Source of the DNA: Notamacropus eugenii
Lineage: Eukaryota; Chordata; Mammalia; Diprotodontia; Macropodidae
Length of the DNA stretch: 64,000 bases
NCBI RefSeq assembly: GCF_028372415.1
Contig: NC_092876.1
Coordinates: 63,578,885-63,642,884, forward strand
Direction: 5' to 3'
Shown in pieces: positions 31,815-41,575 of the stretch. Both the position numbers and the translations under genes were made by a program. Each line of letters opens with the position of its first letter. Position 1 is the first letter of the stretch. The notes beneath the pieces were generated by a model that saw only the letters and a list, made by a program, of their open reading frames with translations, was not told where the DNA came from and did not search any database.

Positions 31815-32430
31815 TATTTTTTTTAAGTCCTTATTTTGGATAAGGTTACTAAACTAGCAGATGAGGGGATGTTGTATACATTGTTTATCTGGATTTTAAC
31901 AAAACTTTTTATTTTAAAAAAACTTTTATTATCGTCTTTTCTCCCTGTATCCCTTCCAGAGAACTATCCCATAAAACAACCAAAAGAGTTTAAAGAAAAA
32001 GGGGAAAATCAGTGTAACTGATAAATATATTGAAAAAAGGTCTTAAAATGTATGCAGAGTAGAATATTTGTGGACTTCCCTCGTCTGTAAAGGGGTAGGC
32101 TGGTGTGTCCTCTCATATCGCTTTCTGTCGTTTCTTTGGTTCTTCCTCATTTCACAACATTAGTTTTTGATTATTTTTTGGTGGTTCCTTCCCTTCCCAT
32201 CATTGTAGTCATTGAACATACTGTTCTGTTGGCTCTGCTGGCTTCACTCTGCATCAGTTCATTTAGATCTTCTCGTGATTCTATATATTCATCACATTTG
32301 TCATTTCTTACAGAACAGTAATATTGCATTACATCCATGTTACCGCAATTTGTTTAGCCATTCCCTAGTTGATGGGCCAATTCTTTGATACCACAAAAAA
32401 ACGTTGCCATAAATATTTTGGTGTATATAG
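31815..32430 (-). mobile_element. Antisense L1 3'-end fragment
   Basis: The complement of the L1 ORF2 end and flank is seen: 'ctctgcatcagttcatttag', 'acagaacagtaatattgcat' and 'atttgtttagccattcccta', in the same order as in the L1 at 59.9-60.9 kb. No coding capacity. Confidence 0.7.
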
Positions 32431-32440
32431 CCCTTCCATC

Positions 32441-32780
32441 TCTGACATCCTGTGTTCTAAGGACCCTCCCTGCTCTGACATTCTATGTTCTAAGGCCCTT
32501 CTAGCTCTGACATTCTGTGTTCTAAGGGCCCTCCCAGCTCTGACATTCTATGTTCTAAGGCCCTTCTAGCTCTGACATTCTATGTTCTAAGGCCCTTCTA
32601 GCTCTGACATTCTGTGTTCTAAGGGTTCTCCCAGTTCTGACATCCTATGTTCTAGCCTTGACATCCTCCCAGCTCTGGCATCCTGTGTTCTAAGGGCCCT
32701 CCCAGCCTTGACATCCTGGGTTCTAATGACCCTCCCATCTCTGACATTCTGTGTTCTAGGGCCCTCCCAGCTCTGACATT
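32441..32780 (+). repeat. 32-33 bp tandem array, about 11 units
   Basis: This is the longest and cleanest copy of the array type found throughout this window. Units start TCTGACATTCTGTG or a close variant and end either CCTTCTAGC (32 bp) or CCCTCCCAGC (33 bp), with both types interleaved. Unlike those at 2.8 and 13.1 kb, it abuts an antisense L1 rather than a MIR body. Frames through it give a fake repeat peptide. Confidence 0.95.
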
Positions 32781-33720
32781 GTGTTTTTCCTTGCAGCACC
32801 AATATACTGTGACTGTGTGTGGCCTGCAGCATTTTTGTTGTAGCTTAGAGATCGATAATGATTAATAATGCACAGGTTCTTTTTGTCTTTTCTTAGTGCA
32901 GATCAGAAGTAAATAAATCATTAGTAAATAGACAAATGCTCTGGGTAGCCACACCTTCCTCCATCTCTGCTCCACTAAGACTCGGCTTGACTTTGGCAGT
33001 TGCAAACTGGATAATGGAGTGATTCCGAATGCAGTGATTCCCAGAATAAGTTCAATTGCTGATGCCCCAAGGAAGGTCCTGATTTAGCAATTACCATTCC
33101 ATTTCATTTACTAAACATTTACTCAGCGCCTGTTATGTGGCAAGTCTTCTGCTGGGACAGGGATACAGGGGACAGTGAGAGGCAATCAGGCCCTGCTTAT
33201 GTTGAGATGTGGACATGAATAACTGTGATAAAAAGTAGAATGTGATATACCTGAGAGGAGAGGGGAGGAGAGGGCCTATGTCACCTGGAGCACGCTGCTT
33301 CCTGCCTTAATTTCTGCCTGTATAAAATGGGAAGTTTGGATGAGATCATCTTTAAGGATTCTTCCAGTTTTTGACTTCACGAAAAAAAAAGGAATTTTTT
33401 TTAAAAAGTGTTAAAAGATTGGTAAAAGAAAGGATCACTTCTGGTTGGAAGGCTCACAGAAGGCTTCAAAGTGGTGGCAGCACCTGAAGAAGAAGACACT
33501 CTAGCACCAACATATCTCATGGCATCCTCCATGTGAATATGGAGGGAATGTCGGAGACCATCAAGTCCAACTCACTCATTTTACAAATGAGGAAACTGAG
33601 GCCCAGAGAGGTGATGGACCCCTCAGGGTCATATTGTGAATGTCTGACGCAGAATTTGAATTCAGATCTTTCTGACTCCTGATGTAGAGCCCTATCCTTT
33701 AAGTCACTTACCTGACAGCA
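32781..33720. repeat. Unique stretch, then L2 and MIR fragments
   Basis: 32781-33090 is unassigned. 33090-33250 is an antisense L2 3' end ('tttactcagcgcctgttatg'). 33285-33390 is a sense MIR tail. 33535-33720 is an antisense MIR/THER ('gagaccatcaagtccaactc', 'gaggaaactgaggcccagag'). Confidence 0.6.
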
Positions 33721-34850
33721 ATCTGGTGTGGGCGTGCCCTTTATCCATCCTAACAGTACAAGATCATCTGTAAGTGGGATCCTCAAGTGGGGTGGGAGGG
33801 AATCTCACCATTCGGGGGAATCCCTCTTCACCTTGGACTCTGCACTGGACCTCCTTCATGATAGTGCACAGCATGTGGGGGACGATGGCGATGGTGGTGG
33901 AAATTTGTCTCACTGTTTAATGCCTAAAAAACAAAAAACCAGACCTGTGGTTTCCCAGGTTCAGGGAACTCCTAGTGAGAAAACACTATTAGCACACATG
34001 ATCACTCATTCTGCACCCTAAAGTCTCAGAGAATTTCCTAAGGCACTGAGAAGTAAGTGATTTACCCAGGATCACACAGCAAGGATATGTCAAAGACAAG
34101 GTTTTAACTCAGGTTTTTGCTCTATTTCCATGATACCGCCATGCTTCTCATGTGCCTTCCTTGATATTAATATTCATAGGGTTATAAATTTAGAGCCAGG
34201 TGGGACTCTAGAAACCACTAAATCTCATCCCCTCATTTCACAGAGGAGGAAACTGAGATCTAGAAGAAATCTAAAGGTTAGGTGGCTTGCTTAGGGTCAC
34301 ACAGCAAGTGTCTACAGAAGGATTTGAACTCCAGTGTTCCTGATTCTGAATCCAGTGCTCTAACCACTGTACTGTAAACAAAATTTCTCAGTTCTTTTTT
34401 TTGTGTGTGTGGCTAGATCTCTTTATCTGTCCCATGCTGGAAGTTCAGAGGTTACTCACAGGTCTGGTGTTTCCAACCTGGGCTGTTCTTCCTTAGACAG
34501 CCTGCTGGTCCCCTGCTCCTGGAAGGTTGGGGGGCAGCTTATTATATTGGGGCCAGATAGTGCATTTATCTGATGGACACTAGAATGAATGTAGCTCAAA
34601 ACTCCCCAGTTCAAGCATCCCATAGCAGAATTGCCCTACACCACCACTCCCAGCTGTTTGGTGGAGCTTTCAAAGACCCTTGTATAATTTTGAAATATGC
34701 ACCACTTGGAGAGTTTTTCATGATAGTCAGATCTTAAGGGGACATTTTTACTCTACAAATAATAAAAACAATGTATGTATTTTCTCCATCATTCAGTCAA
34801 TTGTGTTATGGCAAAGATGGGGACCATGGGGGGAAAATGCAAGCAAAAAA
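33721..34850. repeat. Two antisense MIRs and unassigned sequence
   Basis: 34025-34145 and 34175-34385 are antisense MIRs. 33721-34020 and 34390-34850 are unassigned. The latter begins with a T/GT run ('ttttttttgtgtgtgtgg') and holds no recognisable frame. Confidence 0.55.
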
Positions 34851-34990
34851 GGGAAGGAAGGAAGGAAGGAAGGAAGGAAGGAAGGAAGGAAGGAAGGAAG
34901 GAAGGAAGGAAGGAAGGAAGGAAGGAAAGAAGGAAGGGAGGAAAGAAGAAAGGGAGGGAGAAAAAAAGACAGGGAGAGAGAGAGAAAACA
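34851..34990. repeat. (GGAA)n microsatellite
   Basis: A nearly perfect run of about 18 GGAA units (34853-34927), then mixed purine sequence to 34990. It abuts an antisense MIR whose sequence is strikingly like that next to the 19.1-kb GGAA array. Confidence 0.97.
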
Positions 34991-34994
34991 CAAT

Positions 34995-35225
34995 CGTTTA
35001 TTAAGTGCCTACTTTGTGCCAGGCATTTTGATAACCACTTTGATAAATATTACCTCATTTGAGCCTCATAATAGCCTTGTGAGGTAGGTGCTATTATTAT
35101 CTCCATTTTACAGTTGAGGAAATTGAGGCAACCAGAGGTTAAGTGATTTGCCCAGGGTCACAAGCTAGTAAGGATCTGAGGCTGGATTTGAACTCTAGTC
35201 TTCCTGATTACAGGTCCAGTGTATG
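34995..35225 (-). repeat. MIR-type SINE
   Basis: Antisense, full-length: 'tttattaagtgcctactttg', 'taggtgctattattatctcc', 'ctgaggctggatttgaactc'. Confidence 0.8.
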
Positions 35226-35329
35226 TTGGGGATTAGGGGAAGGGGGCTAGTAGATCTGCATGAATAAAATATCTTGGGCTGAAACAGGGAAATGCTGTTG
35301 ATGTGTGATTATAATGACTGTTTGGTCCC

Positions 35330-35605
35330 AGAGAAGAGGAGAAAATGTAGCTCCCTACCTTCTTTTCAGAGGTGGGGGACTATGTGTGCTGAATATTACA
35401 TATTTTGATGGAATCTGTTGATATGTTGGCTCAGTCAATCACTGAGATGTCAGTTGTTTTTTCTGAATAGATTTTCCCCCTCTTTTTTCTTTTTTGTTAC
35501 AAGATGGCTCCTTGGGTAACAGAGGGGAAAGAGCTACATTTGTAAAGGAGGTGATGTAAAAACAAAAGAGACCAATAAAATAAGAGAAAGAAATGTCTAC
35601 ACAAC
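35330..35605 (+). repeat. Solitary L1 3' end
   Basis: Matches the other L1 3' ends: 'tttcagaggtgggggactat', 'gttacaagatggctccttgg' and a tail 'gatgtaaaaacaaaagag'. It has no ORF2 sequence. Confidence 0.65.
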
Positions 35606-35680
35606 AAGATCATTTGCAGTCTTTTCCTTTTTTCAGCCCAAAATATTTTGTTCAGCTCTACCATGCACAATAAGAATATA

Positions 35681-35684
<4 letters not shown>

Positions 35685-35779
<95 letters not shown>

Positions 35780-35895
35780 TTCCTAGGTCTCTCATCTCTC
35801 TTTCTTCTCTCTCTGTCTCTCCATCTCTATCTCCATCTCTGTCTCTTGCGTGCACGCACACAGACACATACACACATGCACACACACACACCCTC
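35685..35895. repeat. (TC)n microsatellite with flanking CA-rich sequence
   Basis: A perfect TC run of about 84 bases (35685-35768), followed by imperfect TC and a short CA-rich tail (35845-35892). Confidence 0.97.
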
Positions 35896-36785
35896 ATGAT
35901 ATAGTCTCACAAAGGAAATATTTCTAGAAGCTTCCTTTGCCAGGGATCAGAAACAGCAGGGGTAGAAGGAGAACAGCCAAGACTTTTTGCCATCTTAATG
36001 CTCACTAATTAAACATCTGTTAGGGAAAAAAAACAAAACAGCTGGAGATGGCAAATAAGATCTCAGTGATGGTTTTAGAAATCAGCAGGTCCCTTATTTA
36101 GTGACCTCCTCACCCTAGAATCCCACTGAGAACTCAGAAGGAGACAAACCCAGTGTACCCAGTTGAAATAGCCATCACAAAGTCCATGCACAAAAGCTCA
36201 TTCACCTTACCTGGAACTCATGTGTTCAATAGATAGATATTCTGTATACAGATAAAGATATTCTCTAATAGGAAGGATACATGGGGCTAGAAGAGATGCC
36301 CTGCTGAGATGCAGAAAGTGCTGGAACTGGAGCCAGGAAACTGGAGTTCAAATTCAATCTTCAGCACTTACCTCAGTTTCCTCTTCTGTAAAATGGGAAT
36401 ATCAATTCTTGTACATTCTGCTTCAAGGGGTTGTTGAGAGGAAAGCACATGGTTAATTTTCAGTTGCTGTAGAAATGTGGATTGTGGTTATTATAATGAT
36501 GAGGAACTTGGATATCTGGTTCTCCTAGGAATCAGGAAATGAGAAGGGGAAGGAGCTTACTAGAGAAGCAGGTCTGGATTTGGAATCAGAAAACTTATAT
36601 TTGAGTCCTGATTTATTTATTGTTTGACCTTCAGAGGGTCACTTAAGTGCTCTGGACCTCAGTTTCCTTGTGTACAAACAGGAAAATAATCCTTACATTA
36701 CCTGCCTCACAAGGTTTTTGTGAGTAAAGAGCTTTGCAAATTAAAGCACATAAAAATGTAAGTTATTATAATGGCAATGAATAAC
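35896..36785 (+). repeat. Unassigned stretch, then two MIRs
   Basis: 35896-36285 is unassigned. 36290-36500 and 36560-36780 are sense MIRs ('ggaactggagccaggaaac', 'tggaatcagaaaacttatat'). Confidence 0.6.
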
Positions 36786-36841
36786 GTTCTGAATGAGAAC
36801 TGGGATCCTCCCTAGGAGGCTCTCTCTCTTTAAGAAGGCAG

Positions 36842-36893
<52 letters not shown>

Positions 36894-36900
36894 CAGAAAC

Positions 36901-36931
<31 letters not shown>

Positions 36932-36932
36932 T
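36842..36932. repeat. (TG)n(AG)n compound microsatellite
   Basis: About 50 bases of TG are followed, after a short spacer, by about 28 bases of AG. Confidence 0.97.
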
Positions 36933-37201
36933 GTTAGATTTCTACATGAAATGGTGAAAAAATACTTTGGCATCTAAAGGGATACGTGTTAATCATGTAG
37001 AAAATATTCTCTGTGGTACAGCTCTCAACCCCCAACCAGGCCAGATAGAGAGGGTGTTGCTGGGGGAGGAGGGAAACGGAGTGGGGAGGAGGTGGTTTGC
37101 TATCCATCAAACCTGCAGGGGAGACTGAGGGAGGGAGGGAGGGAGGAGGAAATGACTAAAGAAATAGTGCAGCAGAGAGCAGGGGTGTGGGTATGCGTGT
37201 C

Positions 37202-37204
<3 letters not shown>
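36933..37204. other. Unassigned stretch
   Basis: No element recognised, except a short GGGA run at 37125-37150. Confidence 0.5.
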
Positions 37205-37262
<58 letters not shown>

Positions 37263-37640
37263 GGCTGGTAGAAAAAACAGATAAGAGAGAAGAAATGGGG
37301 GGAAAGAAAAAGGAGAGGAGAGGAAGGAGGGAGGGAGGAAGGGAGGGGGAGAGAGAGAGAAGGAGAGAGAGGAAGGAAGGAAGGAAGGAAGGAAGGAAGG
37401 AAGGAAGGAAGGAAGGAAGGAAGGAAGGAAGGAAGGAAGGAAGGAAGGAAGGAAGGAAGGAAGGAAAAAGAGAGATGATAAAGAGGGAAGGTGAAGGAGA
37501 GTGCAGGGTCAGAGAGAGAGAGAGGAAAAGAAAAAGAAAGAGGGGAGACAGAGAGGAAGAAAAATTGGGAAGTGGGAAAAGAAAAGAGAGAAACTTTCCG
37601 ATAAGCAGAAAACTGACAAAAGAGAGAGAAAATATGGGGA
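37205..37640. repeat. Cluster of (TG)n, purine tract and (GGAA)n
   Basis: TG run at 37205-37258; mixed purines to 37370; a near-perfect GGAA run of about 23-24 units at 37371-37465; then mixed purines to 37640. The long open frames here (209 and 174 codons on the minus strand, 161 on the plus) are simple-repeat artefacts. Confidence 0.97.
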
Positions 37641-38557
37641 AACCAAAAATTGCCAAGGTCATTGACAGTTGAAATAACAATATTATCTCTGTTCTTTTTG
37701 GACATTACCCTGGAATACTTCTCCCACAAGGTTCTTGCTCCTGACCATCTCCTGGCAGAGTCTGCTCCCCAAAAGAGGAGCTGTCCTTTTTGTCTGCCTC
37801 TGGCTCATTATACATCTCTCTCCCCAGGAACCCCCCCCCCCAAGTTGAGTTCCAGGGAAATTCTCTGCAGCAAAGCTTAGCTATGGCTCATGTTTAGAGT
37901 CTCCCCTCCAAAAAAAAGGGGGAGAGGATTAATAGAGTTTCTTCTAAGAAAGGTACTCAATGAGTAAAGTAGCTAGCAGGTACATGTAACTATTTATTTC
38001 TTCCACCACAAAAGAAATGCTTAAGGAGCAAAAACTCCAAAGTGCATATTAAGAAATACTTAAAACATGAAATCATAATCCATGACGCCTGCTACACTCC
38101 CTTGAGGTAAAACCAATTTTGTAGGAGTGCCGACCAGACATTTCAGATTCACCTTGGACCTGAGCAGCTCAAAGGTCAGATCCTTTTGGTCAGCTGAGGA
38201 GTGGGCTGAACTTCCATAGTCCTATCACTCACAGCGTCCCTGGTGGTGGTGGTCTCCTTGGAGAAGCAGTCCACACTTCCCACGGAGCAGCTGGCAGGAA
38301 TTTCTGCATTCTTATGTCTGTCTCTCAGGGTGGCTATTTGTTGACAGGCTCAGGGAAAGAAAAATACAAGAGGCAGCCAGGGATTTCTGATCTGATCTCA
38401 GACTCACCTAGACAAGCACATCATCTTATGTGCTGGTGCTGGTGTGTGTATGGGCATCATAGCTGCTTCAGGGAGGGGCGGAGGCATAAAAAGAAAAGAA
38501 ATCTTGTCTCCTCTCCCCCCTCCCCTAAAGTCCAAAGAGTTGACAGAGTCCCAAATA
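37641..38557. other. Unique block
   Basis: No repeat recognised. A minus-strand frame of 57 codons (38179-38349) ends in TGA at 38176-38178, with an AATAAA at 37993-37998 further downstream. A plus-strand frame overlaps it. Neither resembles a known protein. It may be regulatory or a fragment of an unrecognised exon. Confidence 0.35.
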
Positions 38558-38804
38558 GTTGTTCAGTTATTTCAATCATATCTGACTCTTTGTGACCCCA
38601 TTTGGGGTTTTCTTGGCAAAGATACCAGAGTGATTTGTCATTCCTTTCTTCACTTCATTTTACAGATGAAGAAACTGAGGCAAACAGGGTTAAGTGACTT
38701 GCATAGGGTCACCTAGTGGGTAAGTGCCAGATTTGAACTCGGGAAGATGAATCTTCCTGACTCCGAGTCCAGCTCTCTATTCATTGCTCCATCTAGCTGT
38801 TCAG
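38558..38804 (-). mobile_element. Mar1-type SINE
   Basis: A full-length antisense copy: the tail 'actctttgtgaccccatttg' and 'ttttcttggcaaagatacca', the CORE complement 'gttaagtgacttgcataggg' and the head complement 'ctccatctagctgttc'. Confidence 0.9.
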
Positions 38805-38989
38805 AGCCCCAAGATGCATGGTCAAAAGAGAAGTTGCTCAATGGTCATCATTGACCCATCCCTTCAGAGTCAGGGACCAAGAGCACATGCCCATCCCCAC
38901 AGAGCTAGAGTGTATATGCTCAGCTCCACAGGAAGGACCCCAAATCAGGGAGTTCCCCTTATCATCTTGACTACACTAAGATAGAAAGC

Positions 38990-39280
38990 ATCTTATCTTT
39001 ATTCAGACACTCAAGGGGAAGGAGAGTTTGAACTTTATCCTGGAGGCAATGGAGAGTCACTAAAGGTTTTTGAAGAGTGATCTCTGTCTTGGATCCTCCA
39101 AGTCAGTCTTAGCAGAAAGAGAACTAGATTTGGAGTTGAAGGACCTAGGGTCAAATCCTATCTCTGCTGCATGTGTGACCTTAGGCTAGTTATTTAAATT
39201 CTCTTGGCCCCATTTTTTATCATCTGTAAAATGAGAGAGATGAAGTCCTTTCTAGTTCCAAATCTATAGTTCTATTCAAA
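38990..39280. repeat. L2 scrap (antisense) and MIR (sense)
   Basis: 39000-39100 has 'gaactttatcctggaggcaa', the antisense L2 pattern. 39100-39280 is a sense MIR ('agaactagatttggagttga'). Confidence 0.6.
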
Positions 39281-39284
39281 GGGC

Positions 39285-40550
39285 AACCATGATACATAGA
39301 CCTACTAGCAGCCTCTCTGGGTCAAAGGGCATTTTAACTACTTGGCCAAATTTCAAATTGCTTTCCAGAGCAGTTGTACTAATTCACAATTCCACCAACA
39401 ATGTATTAGGGTTTCTGTCTTTCCATAATCCCTCCAACGTGAATTATCATGTTCACCAGTTTGGATGTGAGATAAAACCTCATGGTTGTTTTCATTTGTA
39501 TTTCTCTTATTTGGACCGTTCTTTCATGTGGCTGATAGTTTGTAATTCTTCCATTGAGGACTGTTTTGCTTTTATCCTTTGACTATCTATTAGAGAAGGG
39601 CTTTTGGTCTTATATACTTGTGTTAGTTGTACACCACATGGCTGTAGCATGTGTAGTAACCATACCCTGGTAACCCATTGTGGTAGATGGGGCTAAACCA
39701 GGTTGAGGACAACCTACAGGCGTCAAACCCATCAGTGTGGGGGAAGTTTACCCCAAAATATGTGATTACTTCCCCCAGTGGAATGTGCAGATGAGACCAA
39801 TTTGCTCCAACCGCCACGAAGGCAGCTGAAGCAGGCTCTGTGGAGTGCTTAGAGCTTGGTCAAACATTGAAGACACCAAGGTCATCATCCACTGCATCGT
39901 GAGCCATCACCACTCGTCTTGACTTACGTCTTGCCACTGGACTTCTATGACTCTGGAAGAAATAGGGAGGCTGATGGCTCCGCACAACTCTGTCTCACTT
40001 AAATCCAATTCATGTGCAAGTCATCACCCCTTGATGACATTGGGTCCTCTTCAAAATGAAATAAAACAACACAACATGTATGTTATCATGTCAATATTTT
40101 ATCAGAAATATCCTTTGATAATACGATTTTTTCCCAATCAACTAAGCTTCCCTTTTTATGCTGGATGCAATGATTTTGACTGTGCAAAAGCTTTTTCATT
40201 TCATATAATCAAAGTTATCCATTTCGTATTTTGCAATTACCTCTACTATTGTTTGCTTAAGACTACATCTTCTTCCTAAAGTTGGAAGAGGAACACAATC
40301 TGCTTATCTTCTCATTTTTTAATTTGTATGTATGTATGTAGTGTATGACCTTTAATATACAGATCTTATATCCACTTTTAATTTATTTTGGAATATGGTA
40401 TAAGTTATTGGTCAATTTGTATCAGACTGCTTTCTAGTTTCCCCCAGAAGTTCATGTCACATAGGGAGTTCTTTCCTAGATACATTATGTTTTTAAGTTT
40501 ACCAAACATTGGGCTATTAAGTTCCATGACTTCTGATTTTTTGAACATTT
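39285..40550 (-). mobile_element. Antisense L1 ORF2 fragment, split by an RTE-SINE
   Basis: The two halves (39285-39628 and 40077-40550) read as the complement of mammalian L1 ORF2. They contain 'ctgggtcaaagggcatttta', 'gcagttgtactaattcacaa' and, after the insert, 'gcaaaagctttttcatttca', 'tattttggaatatggtataa', in the expected order. Translation is broken and the element is dead. Confidence 0.8.
39629..40076 (+). mobile_element. Non-autonomous RTE-derived SINE (RTESINE type)
   Basis: About 450 bases. The first 380 parallel the 5' region of the long RTE at 49.36-49.74 kb (shared words 'gcagatgagacc'/'gatgagaacg', 'gaaggcagctgaagcaggc', 'gtggagtgctta', 'catcaccactcgtcttgac'). It then goes directly to the RTE 3' end ('gtcatcaccccttgatgaca', 'ttgggtcctcttcaaaatga'), omitting the whole coding part. 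It ends in an 'aaaacaacacaaca' tail. It therefore looks like an internal-deletion partner mobilised by the RTE protein. Confidence 0.75.
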
Positions 40551-40720
40551 TATGTTCTAAGGTCCCTCCCAACGCCAATATTCTGCATTCTAAGCCCTCC
40601 CCCCAACTCCAAGCTCTGACATCCTGTGTGCTAAGGGCCCTCTCACCTCTGGCATTCTGTGTTCTAAGGCCCCTCCCAGCTCTGACATTCTGTATTCTAA
40701 AGCCCCTTCAAAGTCAGATT
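40540..40720 (+). repeat. 32-33 bp tail array, about 5 units
   Basis: Units of the 'tctgacattctgtattctaa' type, with CCCTCCCAGC ends, directly after the antisense L1. Confidence 0.85.
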
Positions 40721-41170
40721 CTAAGCATTTGGGGAGAAGAAGAAAAACCAAAGAGGAAGGCAGAAGGTCTGAAGCTGAACTACAACCAGCTGGTAGGAGA
40801 TGGGATCATCAGTACCCTCCCTAGTTCAGGCTTTCCTTTTTTAAGGGGAAAGATGGCAATGTCAGATACTCCTGCTTCTGAGAACGGATACATTATTGAT
40901 CAATTCTGTTTTAAAAGTCTCTAGAAGCCTGATCTCTAGAAGGTTTGTCATAGAAATCACCCCCATGAAATGTAGCACAAACCAAACATGACCCCATGAG
41001 AGATTTCTGGCAGACCCCACCATGCTGTATTCAGGTTTTGGGGCAGATATTTAAGAAGGCAGCCACTGGGGTAAGAAAAAGGCCATCTTTTTACAATATT
41101 GCCTATGCTCCAGCCTCATCTGTCCTCATCTGTCACCAGTTATAAGCTTGGACTCCACCCATAGGTCATT
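40721..41170. other. Unassigned stretch
   Basis: No repeat or gene recognised. Confidence 0.5.
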
Positions 41171-41575
41171 TGGCTCTGATAGGTGAGATTATACTGCCCA
41201 GAACAAGACCCCCTTGCCATGTGCTGGCCTTCTTCACCCCATATACCTTGCCTTTCTCACTCCCTCTTTATATGCTTCCTAAAGCTAGGTGATGCAGTGG
41301 ATAAAGCACCCATCCTGGAGTCAGGAAGACTCATCTTCATGAATTCAAATCCAGCCTCAGACACTAACTGTTGTGTGACCCTGGATAAGTCACTTAACCA
41401 TCTTTGCCTCAGTCTCCTCATCTGTAAAATGAACTAGAGAAGAAAATGGCAAACTCCTTCCGTATCTTTGCCAAAAAAACCCCAAAACCCCAAATGGGGT
41501 CATGAAGAGTCAGATATAACTAAAAAATGACTCAACAACAATTCTTCCATTAAAATGTAAGCTCCTTCAATGCCA
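41171..41575 (+). repeat. L2 3' end split by Mar1
   Basis: L2 debris ('cttgcctttctcactccctc') lies on the left, and 'ccattaaaatgtaagctcct' plus 'tcaatgcc' on the right of the Mar1 at 41283. Confidence 0.55.
41283..41541 (+). mobile_element. Mar1-type SINE
   Basis: Head 'agctaggtgatgcagtgga', CORE 'tgtgaccctggataagtcac' and the tail 'gtcatgaagagtcagatata' with 'actcaacaacaa'. Confidence 0.9.

Noticed and set aside
32441..32780. CRISPR-like array
   Set aside because: Units are contiguous without spacers and the genome is mammalian.
37100..37729. 209-codon minus-strand frame
   Set aside because: Made of TG, GGAA and GA simple repeats; Ser/Phe/Leu and Thr/His strings only.
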